Shown here: positions 8,889 through 17,275 of the stretch, in pieces
How positions within the stretch are numbered: the stretch's first letter is position 1
Layout: each line of letters starts with the position of its first letter
Assembly: GCA_030596605.1 (NCBI GenBank)
Contig: JAUVJI010000027.1
Coordinates: 1 to 36,201, forward strand
Source of the DNA: Bacteroidales bacterium
GTDB taxonomy: Bacteria > Bacteroidota > Bacteroidia > Bacteroidales > JAADJA01
DNA: 36,201 nt
Reading direction: 5' to 3'
Notes under the pieces: model-generated
The model's database searches: none
The model's input: only the letters and a program-made list of their open reading frames with translations
Told to the model about the DNA's origin: nothing
Position numbers and translations under genes: made by a program

Positions 8889-8935
8889 AACCTGCCAGGT
8901 CCCTGCCGCACCGGCTTACTTCGACCTGGCAGGTT
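8889..8935. repeat. 13-21-13 hairpin element, copy 1
   Basis: Arms AACCTGCCAGGTC (8889-8901) and GACCTGGCAGGTT (8923-8935) are perfectly complementary around a 21-nt loop ending in CTTC. It covers the 3' end of the rluA-like gene: the stop codon at 8918-8916 lies in its loop. Copies of the same geometry occur at 10807-10853 and 19982-20028. Confidence 0.85.
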
Positions 8936-9656
8936 TGAAATAATCCCATAACGGGTCCTTTGGCGGATCAGCGAGGATGTTAATCATTTCTTTGCTTACC
9001 GGATGGACAAATTCTACGCTCCGGGCATGTAAATGAATTGATGCATTATTATTGGACCTGGGATAATTATACTTAAGGTCTCCTTTAACAGGACAACCGA
9101 TATAAGACAACTGTGCCCTGATCTGGTGGTGTCTTCCTGTGAGAAGTTCAATTTCCAGCAAATGGTATTTGTCGCTGCTGCTGATATGTTTGTATTTCAG
9201 CTCTGCTGATTTAGCATCCTTCTTATCCTCTTTTACTATAAAAGATTTATTTTTTTTCTGAGCCCTGTAGATATAGTGTATAAGGTGGCCGGTTTCATCA
9301 GGAGGCAACTTGCCAATCACAGCCCAATACATTTTTTTGATTTGCCTGTTTTTAAGAGTCTCATTCAACCTGGTGAGCGCTTTGGATGTTCTGGCAAATA
9401 TAACAATTCCGCTTACAGGCCGGTCGAGCCGGTGCACCACCCCCAGGAAAACATTGCCGGATTTATTGTACTTTTCTTTGATGTATTTTTTAACTTTTTC
9501 GCTGAGTGGCTCATCCCCGGTTTTATCACCCTGGACAATCTGGGATGGGAGTTTATTGACGATGATTAGATGGTTGTCTTCGTGAAGGATTTGGCTATGA
9601 GGTACGGGGTGCGGGGTGCGGGGTGCGGGGTGCAGGTTACGAGGTACGGGTTTCAT
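8916..9656 (-). CDS. RluA/RsuA-superfamily pseudouridine synthase
   Basis: This is a pseudouridine synthase that isomerises uridine in rRNA or tRNA; the exact target is not readable from sequence. It has the RluA-family catalytic motif HRLDRPVSGIVIFARTSKAL with the nucleophilic Asp, the N-terminal ILHEDNHLIIVNK strand and the LLTGRHHQIRAQL motif. There is no N-terminal S4 domain, so it is a short form. The first ~19 residues (MKPVPRNLHPAPRTPH...) are encoded entirely by a 7-bp minisatellite, so the annotated ATG at 9656 is suspect; no other ATG lies between it and the domain. The last residues and the stop codon come from a dispersed hairpin element. It lies 71 bp downstream of panB on the same strand, possibly co-transcribed. 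Confidence 0.85.
   Translation of the reverse strand: MKPVPRNLHPAPRTPHPVPHSQILHEDNHLIIVNKLPSQIVQGDKTGDEPLSEKVKKYIKEKYNKSGNVFLGVVHRLDRPVSGIVIFARTSKALTRLNETLKNRQIKKMYWAVIGKLPPDETGHLIHYIYRAQKKNKSFIVKEDKKDAKSAELKYKHISSSDKYHLLEIELLTGRHHQIRAQLSYIGCPVKGDLKYNYPRSNNNASIHLHARSVEFVHPVSKEMINILADPPKDPLWDYFKPARSK
9599..9654. repeat. Eight-unit heptanucleotide minisatellite inside the rluA-like 5' end
   Basis: Units in order on the plus strand: GAGGTAC, GGGGTGC four times, AGGTTAC, GAGGTAC, GGGTTTC, giving 56 bp as exact 7-bp steps. It is much more GC-rich than its surroundings. It overlaps the annotated start of the pseudouridine synthase gene; because 7 is not a multiple of 3, a change in copy number would shift that reading frame. 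Confidence 0.9.
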
Positions 9657-9658
9657 GG

Positions 9659-9723
9659 TTATTAGTTATTGGTTTATTGGCTGGGTACAATAAATTCGTA
9701 AATCGTTTTTCGTAAATCGTAAA
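9659..9723. repeat. Heptanucleotide arrays in the panB-rluA spacer
   Basis: TTATTAG and TTATTGG, then a slightly longer TTTATTGG, occupy 9659-9680. After a 15-bp gap, four exact 7-bp steps follow at 9696-9723: TCGTAAA, TCGTTTT, TCGTAAA, TCGTAAA. With the minisatellite at 9599-9654, almost the whole spacer is built of 7-bp units of three unrelated sequences. Confidence 0.85.
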
Positions 9724-9727
9724 TCAG

Positions 9728-10555
9728 CTAGTATTGTTCTCGTTCGTTCGGGAAGGAAACTGATTTAACATCATCGATATAAGCATTAACCGAGCCTTTG
9801 ATCTCTTCGCTCAAATTGTGGTATCTCCGCAAAAAACGGGGTGAAAACTTGGTGGTTATGCCCAGCATATCATGAAGTACCAGCACCTGCCCATCCACAC
9901 CGTGTCCGGCCCCGATACCAATACAAGGTATTTTTATTTCACTGGTAACCTGGGTTGCAAGATTTGCAGGTATTTTTTCAAGCACTATCCCAAAACAGCC
10001 GGCATCCTCCAATATGTGTGCATCTTTGATCAGTTTCTTGGCTTCGTCTTCTTCTCTTGCCCTCACCACATAAGTACCAAATTTGTGAATTGATTGCGGG
10101 GTAAGACCCAAATGGCCCATAACCGGAATTCCGGCTGACAATATCCTTTTTACCGATTCGATTACTTCTTCTCCGCCTTCAATTTTTATGGCATTGGCCC
10201 CGGCCTCTTTCATGATCCTGATGGCTGAATGCAGGGCTTCAATGGAATTACCCTGGTATGTGCCAAATGGGAGGTCGACAACAACAAGCCCACGCGACAC
10301 TGCTCTCATAACAGAAGAAGCATGATAGATCATTTCATTAAGGGTAATGGGTAAAGTGGTTTTATGGCCAGCCATTACATTGGAAGCTGAATCGCCTACC
10401 AGAATAACATCTATACCTGCTTCATCCAGTATTTTAGCCATGGAATAATCGTAGGCTGTCAGCATGGCTATTTTTTCACCTTTTAGCTTCATCTCCTGAA
10501 GCACATGTGTGGTGATCTTGGTATAATACTGCCGGGAATCGGTTTTCTTTTGCAT
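9728..10555 (-). CDS. panB: 3-methyl-2-oxobutanoate hydroxymethyltransferase
   Basis: Catalyses the first committed step of pantothenate synthesis: transfer of a hydroxymethyl group from 5,10-methylenetetrahydrofolate to 2-oxoisovalerate, in the cytoplasm. The 275-aa length is slightly above the usual ~265. Family motifs are present: [34 protein letters not shown] with metal-binding Asp55, [11 protein letters not shown] with Asp94, AIKIEGG with Glu126, [11 protein letters not shown] and the catalytic Glu in GIVLEKIP. The ~20-residue N-terminal extension is common in Bacteroidota PanB. A -7 box lies just upstream. No other pantothenate genes are in the window. The rluA-like gene follows on the same strand. 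Confidence 0.97.
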   Translation of the reverse strand: MQKKTDSRQYYTKITTHVLQEMKLKGEKIAMLTAYDYSMAKILDEAGIDVILVGDSASNVMAGHKTTLPITLNEMIYHASSVMRAVSRGLVVVDLPFGTYQGNSIEALHSAIRIMKEAGANAIKIEGGEEVIESVKRILSAGIPVMGHLGLTPQSIHKFGTYVVRAREEDEAKKLIKDAHILEDAGCFGIVLEKIPANLATQVTSEIKIPCIGIGAGHGVDGQVLVLHDMLGITTKFSPRFLRRYHNLSEEIKGSVNAYIDDVKSVSFPNEREQY

Positions 10556-10569
10556 CGTTAGATTTTTGA

Positions 10570-10577
10570 CAAAATTA
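10570..10577 (-). promoter_or_regulatory. Possible -7 box for panB
   Basis: TAATTTTG on the minus strand, 15 bp upstream of the panB ATG, matches TAnnTTTG. No TTTG box was found at the expected 19-20 bp further upstream, so support is partial. If used, the 5' leader would be about 10 nt. Confidence 0.4.
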
Positions 10578-10660
10578 CAAAGATTTTATACAATTATATA
10601 TTAGGGCTGAATTTTGGGTGTACGACATATTTCCATTTAAACCACTTAATACTCAACAAC

Positions 10661-10800
10661 GTCATTGCGAGGGGGAAGATCCCTAAAAATGGGAGCAAAA
10701 AGTAAAATGACAATGGAAATCACAAATAATAAAATACAAATATCAAATAAATATCAAATCAGAAATTTCAAGGCTCAAAAAACTACAATGAATGTTTTGC
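10661..10800. repeat. Spacer repeats: GTCATTGCGAGG fragment and heptad array
   Basis: GTCATTGCGAGG at 10661-10672 matches the end of the inverted-repeat element at 14251-14377 and is a single half-copy. From 10723 to 10778 the DNA can be read as 7-bp units: CAAATAA, TAAAATA, CAAATAT, CAAATAA, ATATCAA, ATCAGAA, ATTTCAA, GGCTCAA. This array is more diverged than the others. No gene is seen between panB and the lipoprotein gene (10556-10927). Confidence 0.55.
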
Positions 10801-10806
10801 ATCCCC

Positions 10807-10853
10807 GACCGGGCAAGTCTCCTGCACACTAACCTTCTTCGACTTGCCAGGTC
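10807..10853. repeat. 13-21-13 hairpin element, copy 2
   Basis: Arms GACCGGGCAAGTC (10807-10819) and GACTTGCCAGGTC (10841-10853) pair at 12 of 13 positions around a 21-nt loop ending CTTCTTC. The loop length and pyrimidine-rich end match copies 1 and 3. It lies just upstream of the promoter of the next gene. Confidence 0.8.
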
Positions 10854-10865
10854 TTTCCACACTAT

Positions 10866-10896
10866 TTTGGTTTATAAAAAGAAATATATAATTTTG
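10866..10896 (+). promoter_or_regulatory. Bacteroidota-type promoter for the lipoprotein gene
   Basis: TTTG (10866-10869), a 19-bp spacer, then TAATTTTG (10889-10896) match the consensus exactly. The ATG follows 31 bp later at 10928. Confidence 0.75.
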
Positions 10897-10927
10897 TATC
10901 AAATTCAAATTCAATTAAACCCACATA

Positions 10928-11989
10928 ATGAATAATTTAAAATATATTTTTCTGTCATTTTTTATTGCCGGATTTTTCGTTGCTTGTGAAACAGATTTTG
11001 ATACCACAACGGAATGGGAGGATATTACAGTTGTCTATGGCATCCTCGATCAATTGGATTCAGTATATTATATTAAAATAAATAAAGCATTTCTGGGGGA
11101 AGGCAATGCACTTATTTACGCACAGGAACCTGATTCAATCAACTATCCTGAACCATTGGATGTAAAGATCTATGAGTTGGATGAAGATGGAAATACTGTA
11201 AACACTATCGAACTTATACGAGACTATATACCGGAGGGTGAACAAGATGAAAATGACACTGTATTCCCCGGAGGACAAATTATTTATTATGGAGGGCCTG
11301 AAAATTATTATGATTGGATTGATGGACAAAAGTTCTGGTTAAATGACAACCATACTTATTTATTAAATATTGCATTCCCGAACTCAGAGAAAATAGTAAC
11401 CTCAGAATCAATACTGGTTAATCGTTTTGATATTACCTACCCTTCCTGGTTTCAGGAAACGGTAGAATTTACAAACAATCCCAATTCCAAGACATTATTT
11501 AAGTGGGAAAAACCCAATAATGATGTGAATAATGCTTTCCGTTATGAAGTAAAACTTCTTTTTCATTATCAGGAAAAAACCTATTCTGGAATTACAAGAA
11601 ATGATTCTGTTTTGCTTGCATCCATCATCAAAGATCAATCACAGGTAAACGATGAAATGATATATAATTATAATGATCAAAAATTTTTCATTAGCTGTCT
11701 AAGCCAAATTCTTTATTCGGATCCAGCTATTGAAAATACTATTGAGGTGAGATATACAAAGGAAGTTGAATTTATCGTATCTGTTGCTGCTGAAGATTTC
11801 AATGTGTTTATGGAGGTGTATACACCTTCAGGCAGTATCGTTCAGGAAAAACCTCCATTTACCAATATTGAAAACGGTATCGGTCTTTTTTCAGCACGAT
11901 ACAATACCAGAACCAGTAAGGATCTTCATACAAATTCAGTAATTGAACTCATTGATATAGATGAAAATATCATGAAGTTTGAATACTAG
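10928..11989 (+). CDS. Predicted lipoprotein, DUF4249-like
   Basis: The 353-aa product starts with a lipoprotein signal (hydrophobic stretch, lipobox FVAC with Cys20). An acidic, beta-rich domain follows (DITVVYGILDQLDSVYYIKI, NHTYLLNIAFPNSE) and then FTNIENGIGLFSARYNTRT near the C-terminus. The overall pattern, a lipoprotein whose first strand is VVYGIL and whose end contains TNIENG-G-F, recalls the DUF4249 family of Bacteroidota, which often accompanies SusC/TonB-dependent transporters. No such transporter is adjacent here and the match is from memory. It is monocistronic, with its own promoter, and ends with TAG, showing that TAG is an ordinary stop in this genome. Confidence 0.6.
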   Translation: MNNLKYIFLSFFIAGFFVACETDFDTTTEWEDITVVYGILDQLDSVYYIKINKAFLGEGNALIYAQEPDSINYPEPLDVKIYELDEDGNTVNTIELIRDYIPEGEQDENDTVFPGGQIIYYGGPENYYDWIDGQKFWLNDNHTYLLNIAFPNSEKIVTSESILVNRFDITYPSWFQETVEFTNNPNSKTLFKWEKPNNDVNNAFRYEVKLLFHYQEKTYSGITRNDSVLLASIIKDQSQVNDEMIYNYNDQKFFISCLSQILYSDPAIENTIEVRYTKEVEFIVSVAAEDFNVFMEVYTPSGSIVQEKPPFTNIENGIGLFSARYNTRTSKDLHTNSVIELIDIDENIMKFEY

Positions 11990-12235
11990 ACTGTTTAAGT
12001 TTTTCATCTTCTTCCCGGATATAATATTAACAATCCCTACAATTCTGCCTTTTTGTCATAAAGTTTTACACCAAATGTTTTTTGGTAATCCCTGACAGGT
12101 ATACAATCATAACTTATTGTAATTCTGCCATTAGCCGATAGTATTAGGCTTTATTTTCATATTAAAGCAACTCCCTTAAATATCTTTTTCCCATTTGGCA
12201 TAGTGATTGAGAAAACAGGCATAACATTAGAGAAA

Positions 12236-12243
12236 TAAATTTG
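12236..12243 (+). promoter_or_regulatory. Possible -7 box for dnaK
   Basis: TAAATTTG matches TAnnTTTG and lies 27 bp upstream of the dnaK ATG. No clear TTTG box lies 19-20 bp upstream. No CIRCE-type inverted repeat was seen between 11990 and 12270. Confidence 0.4.
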
Positions 12244-12270
12244 AAATAAACATATAAAAATAAATTAAAC

Positions 12271-14193
12271 ATGGGTAAAATTATTGGAATCGATCTTGGA
12301 ACAACCAATTCATGCGTTGCAGTAATGGAAGGTAACGAGCCTGTTGTTATACCTAACAGTGAAGGAAGGCGGACAACACCTTCAATAGTTGCCTTTACCG
12401 AGAACGGTGAAAGAAAAGTTGGCGATCCTGCAAAAAGGCAAGCCATCACAAATCCTGTAAAGACTATATTCTCCATTAAACGCTTTATGGGTGAAACCTT
12501 TGACAGGATGTCCAAAGAAATTGCCAGAGTTCCTTATAAAGTTGTGAAAGGAGATAATAATACTGCGCGCGTTGCTATTGATAACAGGAAATATTCCCCG
12601 CAGGAAATTTCAGCCATGGTGTTACAAAAAATGAAAAAAACGGCTGAAGATTATCTTGGGCAGGAAGTAACAGAAGCGGTTATTACAGTACCTGCATATT
12701 TTAGTGATTCACAACGGCAGGCAACAAAAGAAGCCGGCGAGATTGCTGGGTTGACAGTTAAAAGAATTATCAACGAACCTACTGCAGCATCGCTTGCCTA
12801 CGGTCTTGATAAAAAAACCAAAGATGTTAAGGTAGCTGTATTTGACCTCGGTGGTGGAACCTTTGATATTTCCATACTGGAACTTGGAGATGGCGTTTTT
12901 GAAGTAAAATCAACCAATGGAAATACACACCTTGGGGGTGACGATTTTGACCATATGATTATTGATTGGCTTGCAGAGGAGTTTAAAAAAGATGAGGGAA
13001 TTGACTTGAGGAAAGATCCGATGGCACTTCAGCGTTTGAAAGAAGCAGCTGAAAAAGCCAAAATTGAACTATCCAGCTCATCAGAGACAGAAATCAATCT
13101 TCCGTATATAATGCCTGTTAACGGTATTCCAAAGCACCTTGTGAGGAAATTATCACGTGCGAAATTCGATCAGTTAACAGATGATTTGGTAAAGGCAACC
13201 ATAGAGCCTTGTAAATTAGCTTTGAAAGATGCCGGATTAAAAACAACAGAGATTGATGAAGTGATCCTGGTTGGAGGTTCTACACGGATGCCATCAATCC
13301 AGAAAACTGTAAAAGATTTCTTTGGAAAAAATCCTTCAAAAGGAGTAAACCCGGATGAGGTAGTAGCTGTTGGTGCAGCTATCCAGGGGGGTGTACTGAC
13401 AGGTGAAGTAAAAGATGTACTATTACTTGATGTTACCCCATTATCAATGGGTATTGAAACATTGGGCGGAGTGATGACTAAATTGATCGAGGCCAACACA
13501 ACCATTCCAACGAAAAAGTCAGAAACGTTCTCCACTGCGGCAGATAATCAATCTTCTGTTGAAATACATATATTACAAGGAGAACGTCCGATGGCCACTC
13601 AAAATAAGAGCATCGGAAGATTCCATCTTGACGGCATTCCACCTTCACCAAGAGGAATTCCTCAAATTGAAGTTATCTTCGATATTGATGCTAGCGGAAT
13701 ATTGCACGTTACTGCTAAAGATAAAGCTACCGGTAAATCTCAGGATATCCGGATTGAAGCTTCCTCGGGATTATCAGACGATGAAATCAAAAAAATGAAG
13801 GATGAAGCTGCAGCCAATGCTGAGGCAGATCAAAAGGCAAAAGAAGAGATTGATAAAATGAATAATGCTGATGCTTTGATTTTCCAGACTGAAAAACAAT
13901 TAAAAGAGTATGGAGATAAAATCCCTGATGAAAAAAAGGGACCTATAGAAGCTGCATTAGGCAAACTGAAAGAGGCGCATAAGAACAAGGATCTGGCAGG
14001 TATTGATGCAGCAATGGCCGAGATGAATACTGCCTGGGAGGCAGCCAGCAAGGAGATGTATGCGGCAACTCAACAGGGAGCAGAAGGACAGGCAGGTCAG
14101 CAGGATCAGCCAGGTGGTGATGGTGGTCAGGCTTCTTCTAAAAATGATGAAGTTACAGATGTGGATTTTGAAGAAGTAAAAGACGACAAGTAA
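12271..14193 (+). CDS. dnaK: Chaperone protein DnaK (Hsp70)
   Basis: ATP-dependent Hsp70 chaperone that works with DnaJ and GrpE on unfolded cytoplasmic proteins. The 640-aa length is normal. The nucleotide-binding domain starts [16 protein letters not shown] and includes the [29 protein letters not shown] and [13 protein letters not shown] motifs. The linker [19 protein letters not shown] and the substrate-binding domain follow. A Gly/Gln-rich tail ends with [12 protein letters not shown], the acidic EEVD-like end of bacterial DnaK. dnaJ and grpE are not adjacent. A rho-independent terminator follows after 19 nt. The gene is intact. Confidence 0.99.
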   Translation: MGKIIGIDLGTTNSCVAVMEGNEPVVIPNSEGRRTTPSIVAFTENGERKVGDPAKRQAITNPVKTIFSIKRFMGETFDRMSKEIARVPYKVVKGDNNTARVAIDNRKYSPQEISAMVLQKMKKTAEDYLGQEVTEAVITVPAYFSDSQRQATKEAGEIAGLTVKRIINEPTAASLAYGLDKKTKDVKVAVFDLGGGTFDISILELGDGVFEVKSTNGNTHLGGDDFDHMIIDWLAEEFKKDEGIDLRKDPMALQRLKEAAEKAKIELSSSSETEINLPYIMPVNGIPKHLVRKLSRAKFDQLTDDLVKATIEPCKLALKDAGLKTTEIDEVILVGGSTRMPSIQKTVKDFFGKNPSKGVNPDEVVAVGAAIQGGVLTGEVKDVLLLDVTPLSMGIETLGGVMTKLIEANTTIPTKKSETFSTAADNQSSVEIHILQGERPMATQNKSIGRFHLDGIPPSPRGIPQIEVIFDIDASGILHVTAKDKATGKSQDIRIEASSGLSDDEIKKMKDEAAANAEADQKAKEEIDKMNNADALIFQTEKQLKEYGDKIPDEKKGPIEAALGKLKEAHKNKDLAGIDAAMAEMNTAWEAASKEMYAATQQGAEGQAGQQDQPGGDGGQASSKNDEVTDVDFEEVKDDK

Positions 14194-14212
14194 ACAAATT
14201 CAATATATTTTC

Positions 14213-14242
14213 AGCGGCTTCCGAAAGGGGCCGCTTTTTTTT
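14213..14242 (+). terminator. Rho-independent terminator of dnaK
   Basis: AGCGGC (14213-14218) pairs with GCCGCT (14230-14235) around a short loop with additional C-G pairs, followed by a run of eight T (14235-14242). Confidence 0.9.
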
Positions 14243-14250
14243 GTGCATAG

Positions 14251-14377
14251 CGTCATCGCAAACTGAAGGGTTGGATATAGTGTTGGAGTGAAGCAATCTC
14301 AATATTACTTCCAAGTACTAAATTTACAGATTGCTTCGTTCCAACGCTCCTGGCCTACCCCCTGACTCGCAATGACG
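14251..14377. repeat. 127-bp imperfect inverted-repeat element (GTCATTGCGAG type)
   Basis: The ends CGTCATCGCA (14251-14260) and CGCAATGACG (14368-14377) are inverted and match at 8 of 10. An inner pair, TGTTGGAGTGAAGCAATCT (14281-14299) and AGATTGCTTCGTTCCAACG (14328-14346), matches at 16 of 19. Sequences of this kind, GTCATTGCGAG plus GAAGCAATCT, are known as dispersed intergenic repeats in many bacteria. It fills the dnaK-udk gap. Confidence 0.8.
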
Positions 14378-14385
14378 TTAATTAA

Positions 14386-15003
14386 TTACTTGTCTTCCCG
14401 AAGTTTTTCCTTGATACTTGACGTTAATATATCAATGGCGATCTGGTTTTCACCTCCCTGAGGGATAATAATATCTGCATATCGCTTATTGGGTTCGATG
14501 AAAAGCAGATGCATGGGCTTTACAAATTTTTCATAATGATCCAGCACCTCTTTGAATGAGCGTCCCCTTTCTTCGATATCTCTCCAGATAATACGCATCA
14601 GACGGTCATCAGAATCAGCATCCACATAAACTCTAATATCAAGTCTTTTTCTGAGCCTGGGATTTACCAGGATCAAAATGCCCTCAACTATGATCACCTT
14701 TTTAGGTTCTACAGGTATGGTTTCACTTGCCCTGGTACAAGTTAAATAGGAGTAAATAGGCATACCTATAGTATTACCCTCTTTTAACTGATCGATGTGA
14801 TCAACCAGTAAACTGAACTCAATGGAGGAAGGATGGTCAAAATTGATCTTTTTACGATCCTCTACTGATAAATGTTTACTGTCACGGTAATACGCATCCT
14901 GCGAAATAACAGCAACCGAGTCTTTTGGTAAGCTTTTAATGATCTTATTTACAACCGTTGTCTTGCCTGAGCCTGAACCGCCTGCTATGCCTATTATTAA
15001 CAT
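14386..15003 (-). CDS. udk: Uridine kinase
   Basis: Phosphorylates uridine and cytidine to UMP and CMP in pyrimidine salvage (cytoplasmic, homotetrameric in known members). The 205-aa product starts with MLIIGIAGGSGSGKTT; the P-loop GGSGSGKT is at residues 8-15. Further motifs are ISQDAYYRD, the conserved NFDHPSSIEF, MPIYSYLTCTR, VIIVEGILIL and a DIEERGRSF lid. Length and order are typical. It is single and minus-strand, with convergent dnaK on one side and a repeat-bearing spacer upstream. No promoter consensus was identified. Confidence 0.96.
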   Translation of the reverse strand: MLIIGIAGGSGSGKTTVVNKIIKSLPKDSVAVISQDAYYRDSKHLSVEDRKKINFDHPSSIEFSLLVDHIDQLKEGNTIGMPIYSYLTCTRASETIPVEPKKVIIVEGILILVNPRLRKRLDIRVYVDADSDDRLMRIIWRDIEERGRSFKEVLDHYEKFVKPMHLLFIEPNKRYADIIIPQGGENQIAIDILTSSIKEKLREDK

Positions 15004-15143
15004 GTGTATTTATTATATTTCGAGGGACGAAAATAATTAAAATTCATAAACAAATAAGTACTTGTATTGTGACGACAATTAACTCCAAGTACTTAAGGCA
15101 CTTATAACTTTAGCCTGAAAAATTCATAAAAAAAATTTTACTC

Positions 15144-15229
15144 CGTGCTTTAGCACGATGAAAGTATTACAAATTATAGATTGGCTTTAGCCTTTAATTA
15201 TCAGAAATCAGATTTTAATGGCTAAAGCC
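15144..15229. repeat. Cluster of TTTAGC-type palindromes in the udk upstream spacer
   Basis: The spacer 15004-15312 has no gene. It contains CGTGCTTTAGCACG (15144-15157, a palindrome around TT), then GGCTTTAGCC (15183-15192) and GGCTAAAGCC (15220-15229). The last two are inverted copies of each other and each is itself near-palindromic. They could fold into several small hairpins or one larger one of about 47 nt. The pattern is like dispersed intergenic repeats of Bacteroidota. Confidence 0.7.
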
Positions 15230-15312
15230 GTAGAACTTTTTAATATTGTCACGCAATAGTAAACCCTATAAAATTTGCGACCAACACAGGTTAGACACTT
15301 CTTTTAAACAAC

Positions 15313-16671
15313 CTACATAACCTCCATAACTGGCAATGTTCTTCTATTTTTCCACATCCCACGTGTAAAGTCAGGAAACTGCATGGGCCAACCACCACTT
15401 GCAATGGACTTTTCACTTAACTCTGTAACTGCACTTAATACAGCAGCATCATACACATCCATATCCGGTTCTAATCCATTTAAAAGTGCATTGATCAAAC
15501 GATAATCTTCGAGGTAATCCATACCACCATGACCCGCCCCTTCAGCATCGGCTTCCATTTGTTTCCACAGTGGGTGGTAATATTCATCTTTATATACAGA
15601 TAAATCTTCCCAGCGATGTCCGGGGCTTTTACCTTCAATATGAATTTTCGGTGTTGGATATTTTCTCACAATTCCCCTTGTTCCTTGTATCAGTATATCC
15701 CGGCTGTATGGCCTTGGATTGCTGGTATCATGTGTAACCAAAATGGTTTCGCCATTTATTGTTTTGATCATTGTGCTGACCACATCCCCTAAGACAAACT
15801 TTTCATTCACCTGCGGACTTTCATGTCCAAAATTATGAATGGCATATTTATTCAGTCCCTTGGTTTTCGTACTGAATGACACCAGGTAATCAAAATAATT
15901 TCCACGGTTAATATCCATGCATTGGGCAACAGGGCCTAAACCATGAGTTGGATAAAGGTCTCCATTTCGTTTCATCGACCAATCCCTGCGCCAGACACCT
16001 TCTCCATTCATGTCATGTTTTACAGCTCTTAAATCGTGTAAATAACCACACCGTGCATGAAGCAAATCACCAAAGAGTCCTTTTTTAACCATATTTAAAA
16101 TGATCATCTCTTCCCGGTCGTAATTGCAGTTTTCCATCATGATGCAATGTTTGCCGGTATTTTCAGAAGTTTCGATCAATTGCCAGCATTCGGCAATGGT
16201 TAAAGCAGCCGGAACTTCTGTTGCTGCATGCTTTCCTGAATTCATTGCTTCGAGGCAAACGGGAACATGCCATTTCCATGGAGTTGCCGTAAAGACAAGG
16301 TCAATATCATCACGTTCACACATCCGGTTAAAATCATACTCCCCTTTTGAATACCCATCCGGTTTTTTGAATCCTGCATCAACCGCCATTTTTTGCGCTC
16401 TTTCAACTCGACTTTCCATAATGTCGCATACTGCCACAATTTCACAACCATCAATTTTCAGGAAATTGCTGACATGTGATGTTCCCATTCCGCCAACCCC
16501 CACCATACCGATCCTCACTTTGTCCAGCTTTTCAGGATTGAAAGGATAGGATTCAAGGGCAGGTAAAAGTTGATCTGCTGAAGAATTTAAGGCTGCTCCC
16601 CCAAAGGCGATTCCAAGTCCTGCTTGTGCACTTTTTTTCAAAAATTTCCGGCGGTCGAGATTGCTGTTCAT
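15313..16671 (-). CDS. Tat-exported Gfo/Idh/MocA oxidoreductase, GH109-like
   Basis: The 452-aa protein starts with a twin-arginine signal (DRRKFLKKSA, arginines 7-8, then a hydrophobic stretch), so it is probably exported folded with its cofactor. Residues ~50-180 form a Rossmann domain with IGMVGVGGMGTSHV and VAVCDI. The motifs TPWKWHVPVCLEAM, GKHAATEVPAALT, MMENCNYDREEM, GYLHDLRAVKHD and LYPTHGLGPVAQ are those of family GH109. Members of that family hydrolyse alpha-N-acetylgalactosaminides by an NAD-dependent redox mechanism. Substrate is inferred from family only; other glycosides are possible. No carbohydrate cluster surrounds it. The spacer upstream of its ATG is a 70-bp heptad array. 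Confidence 0.88.
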   Translation of the reverse strand: MNSNLDRRKFLKKSAQAGLGIAFGGAALNSSADQLLPALESYPFNPEKLDKVRIGMVGVGGMGTSHVSNFLKIDGCEIVAVCDIMESRVERAQKMAVDAGFKKPDGYSKGEYDFNRMCERDDIDLVFTATPWKWHVPVCLEAMNSGKHAATEVPAALTIAECWQLIETSENTGKHCIMMENCNYDREEMIILNMVKKGLFGDLLHARCGYLHDLRAVKHDMNGEGVWRRDWSMKRNGDLYPTHGLGPVAQCMDINRGNYFDYLVSFSTKTKGLNKYAIHNFGHESPQVNEKFVLGDVVSTMIKTINGETILVTHDTSNPRPYSRDILIQGTRGIVRKYPTPKIHIEGKSPGHRWEDLSVYKDEYYHPLWKQMEADAEGAGHGGMDYLEDYRLINALLNGLEPDMDVYDAAVLSAVTELSEKSIASGGWPMQFPDFTRGMWKNRRTLPVMEVM

Positions 16672-16672
16672 G

Positions 16673-16742
16673 TTTTTAGTTATTAGTTAAATGTTATTGG
16701 TTATTGGTTATTGGTTATTAGTCATTAGTAACTGGTAATTAA
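16673..16742. repeat. Ten-unit heptanucleotide array upstream of the GH109-like gene
   Basis: Exactly ten 7-bp steps: TTTTTAG, TTATTAG, TTAAATG, TTATTGG three times, TTATTAG, TCATTAG, TAACTGG, TAATTAA. It starts one base from the GH109-like ATG at 16671, so it forms the whole 5' leader of that gene. Confidence 0.85.
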
Positions 16743-16769
16743 CTGTTGGCAAAATATGCAATCGAATCA

Positions 16770-17174
16770 TTACTCTTTTCCACAAAATTCCATTAACACA
16801 CCAAAAGTAGATTTGGGATGCAGGAATCCGATGTTCAATCCTTCTGCTCCTTTGCGGGGTTGCCGATCGATCAGGCGGACACCATTTTTTTCTGCTTCAG
16901 TCAGAGCTTTGGAAACTTCGGGTTGTGCAAAGGCAATATGATGGATGCCCTCTCCCTTCTTTTCAATAAATTTACCAACATGCCCTTCGGGATCAGTGGA
17001 TTCCAGTAATTCAATTTTTGTTTGTCCTACCATAAAAAAGGCCGTCTTCACTTTCTGATCCTTTATCTCTTCGATGGCATAACATTTAAGTCCGAGTACC
17101 TTTTCGTAGAAAGGGATCGCTTCATCCAGGCTCTTTACGGCAATTCCGATATGTTCGATATGTGTAGGTTTCAT
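16770..17174 (-). CDS. mce: Methylmalonyl-CoA epimerase
   Basis: Interconverts (R)- and (S)-methylmalonyl-CoA in the propionate/succinate pathway; it is a small metal-dependent vicinal-oxygen-chelate fold enzyme. From the ATG at 17174 the product is 134 aa, the usual size; a TTG 15 bp upstream (MKNKI) is a weaker start. Motifs: IEHIGIAVKSLDEAIPFYEKVLGL, TKIELLEST, GEGIHHIAF and VLMEFCG. The metal ligands expected are the first-strand His, the HHIAF His and the Glu in MEF. Neighbours give no metabolic context; the mutase and decarboxylase genes are not in this window. Confidence 0.94.
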   Translation of the reverse strand: MKPTHIEHIGIAVKSLDEAIPFYEKVLGLKCYAIEEIKDQKVKTAFFMVGQTKIELLESTDPEGHVGKFIEKKGEGIHHIAFAQPEVSKALTEAEKNGVRLIDRQPRKGAEGLNIGFLHPKSTFGVLMEFCGKE

Positions 17175-17275
17175 AATCTTATTTTTCAAATTAACGGATA
17201 AAAGTAAGGGAATTTTGAAATAAAAGACCTGTTAGTTAAGAAAATTTTATTGCATATTTAATGTCAGAAATTAAA

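Noticed and set aside
9310..9585. Plus-strand frames opposite the rluA-like gene
   Set aside because: They mirror conserved codons of the pseudouridine synthase and encode nothing recognisable.
11990..12270. CIRCE operator upstream of dnaK
   Set aside because: No 9-bp inverted repeat with 9-bp spacing (TTAGCACTC type) was found.
17058..17189. Upstream TTG start of methylmalonyl-CoA epimerase
   Set aside because: The ATG at 17174 directly precedes the conserved IEHIGIAV strand and gives the usual length.
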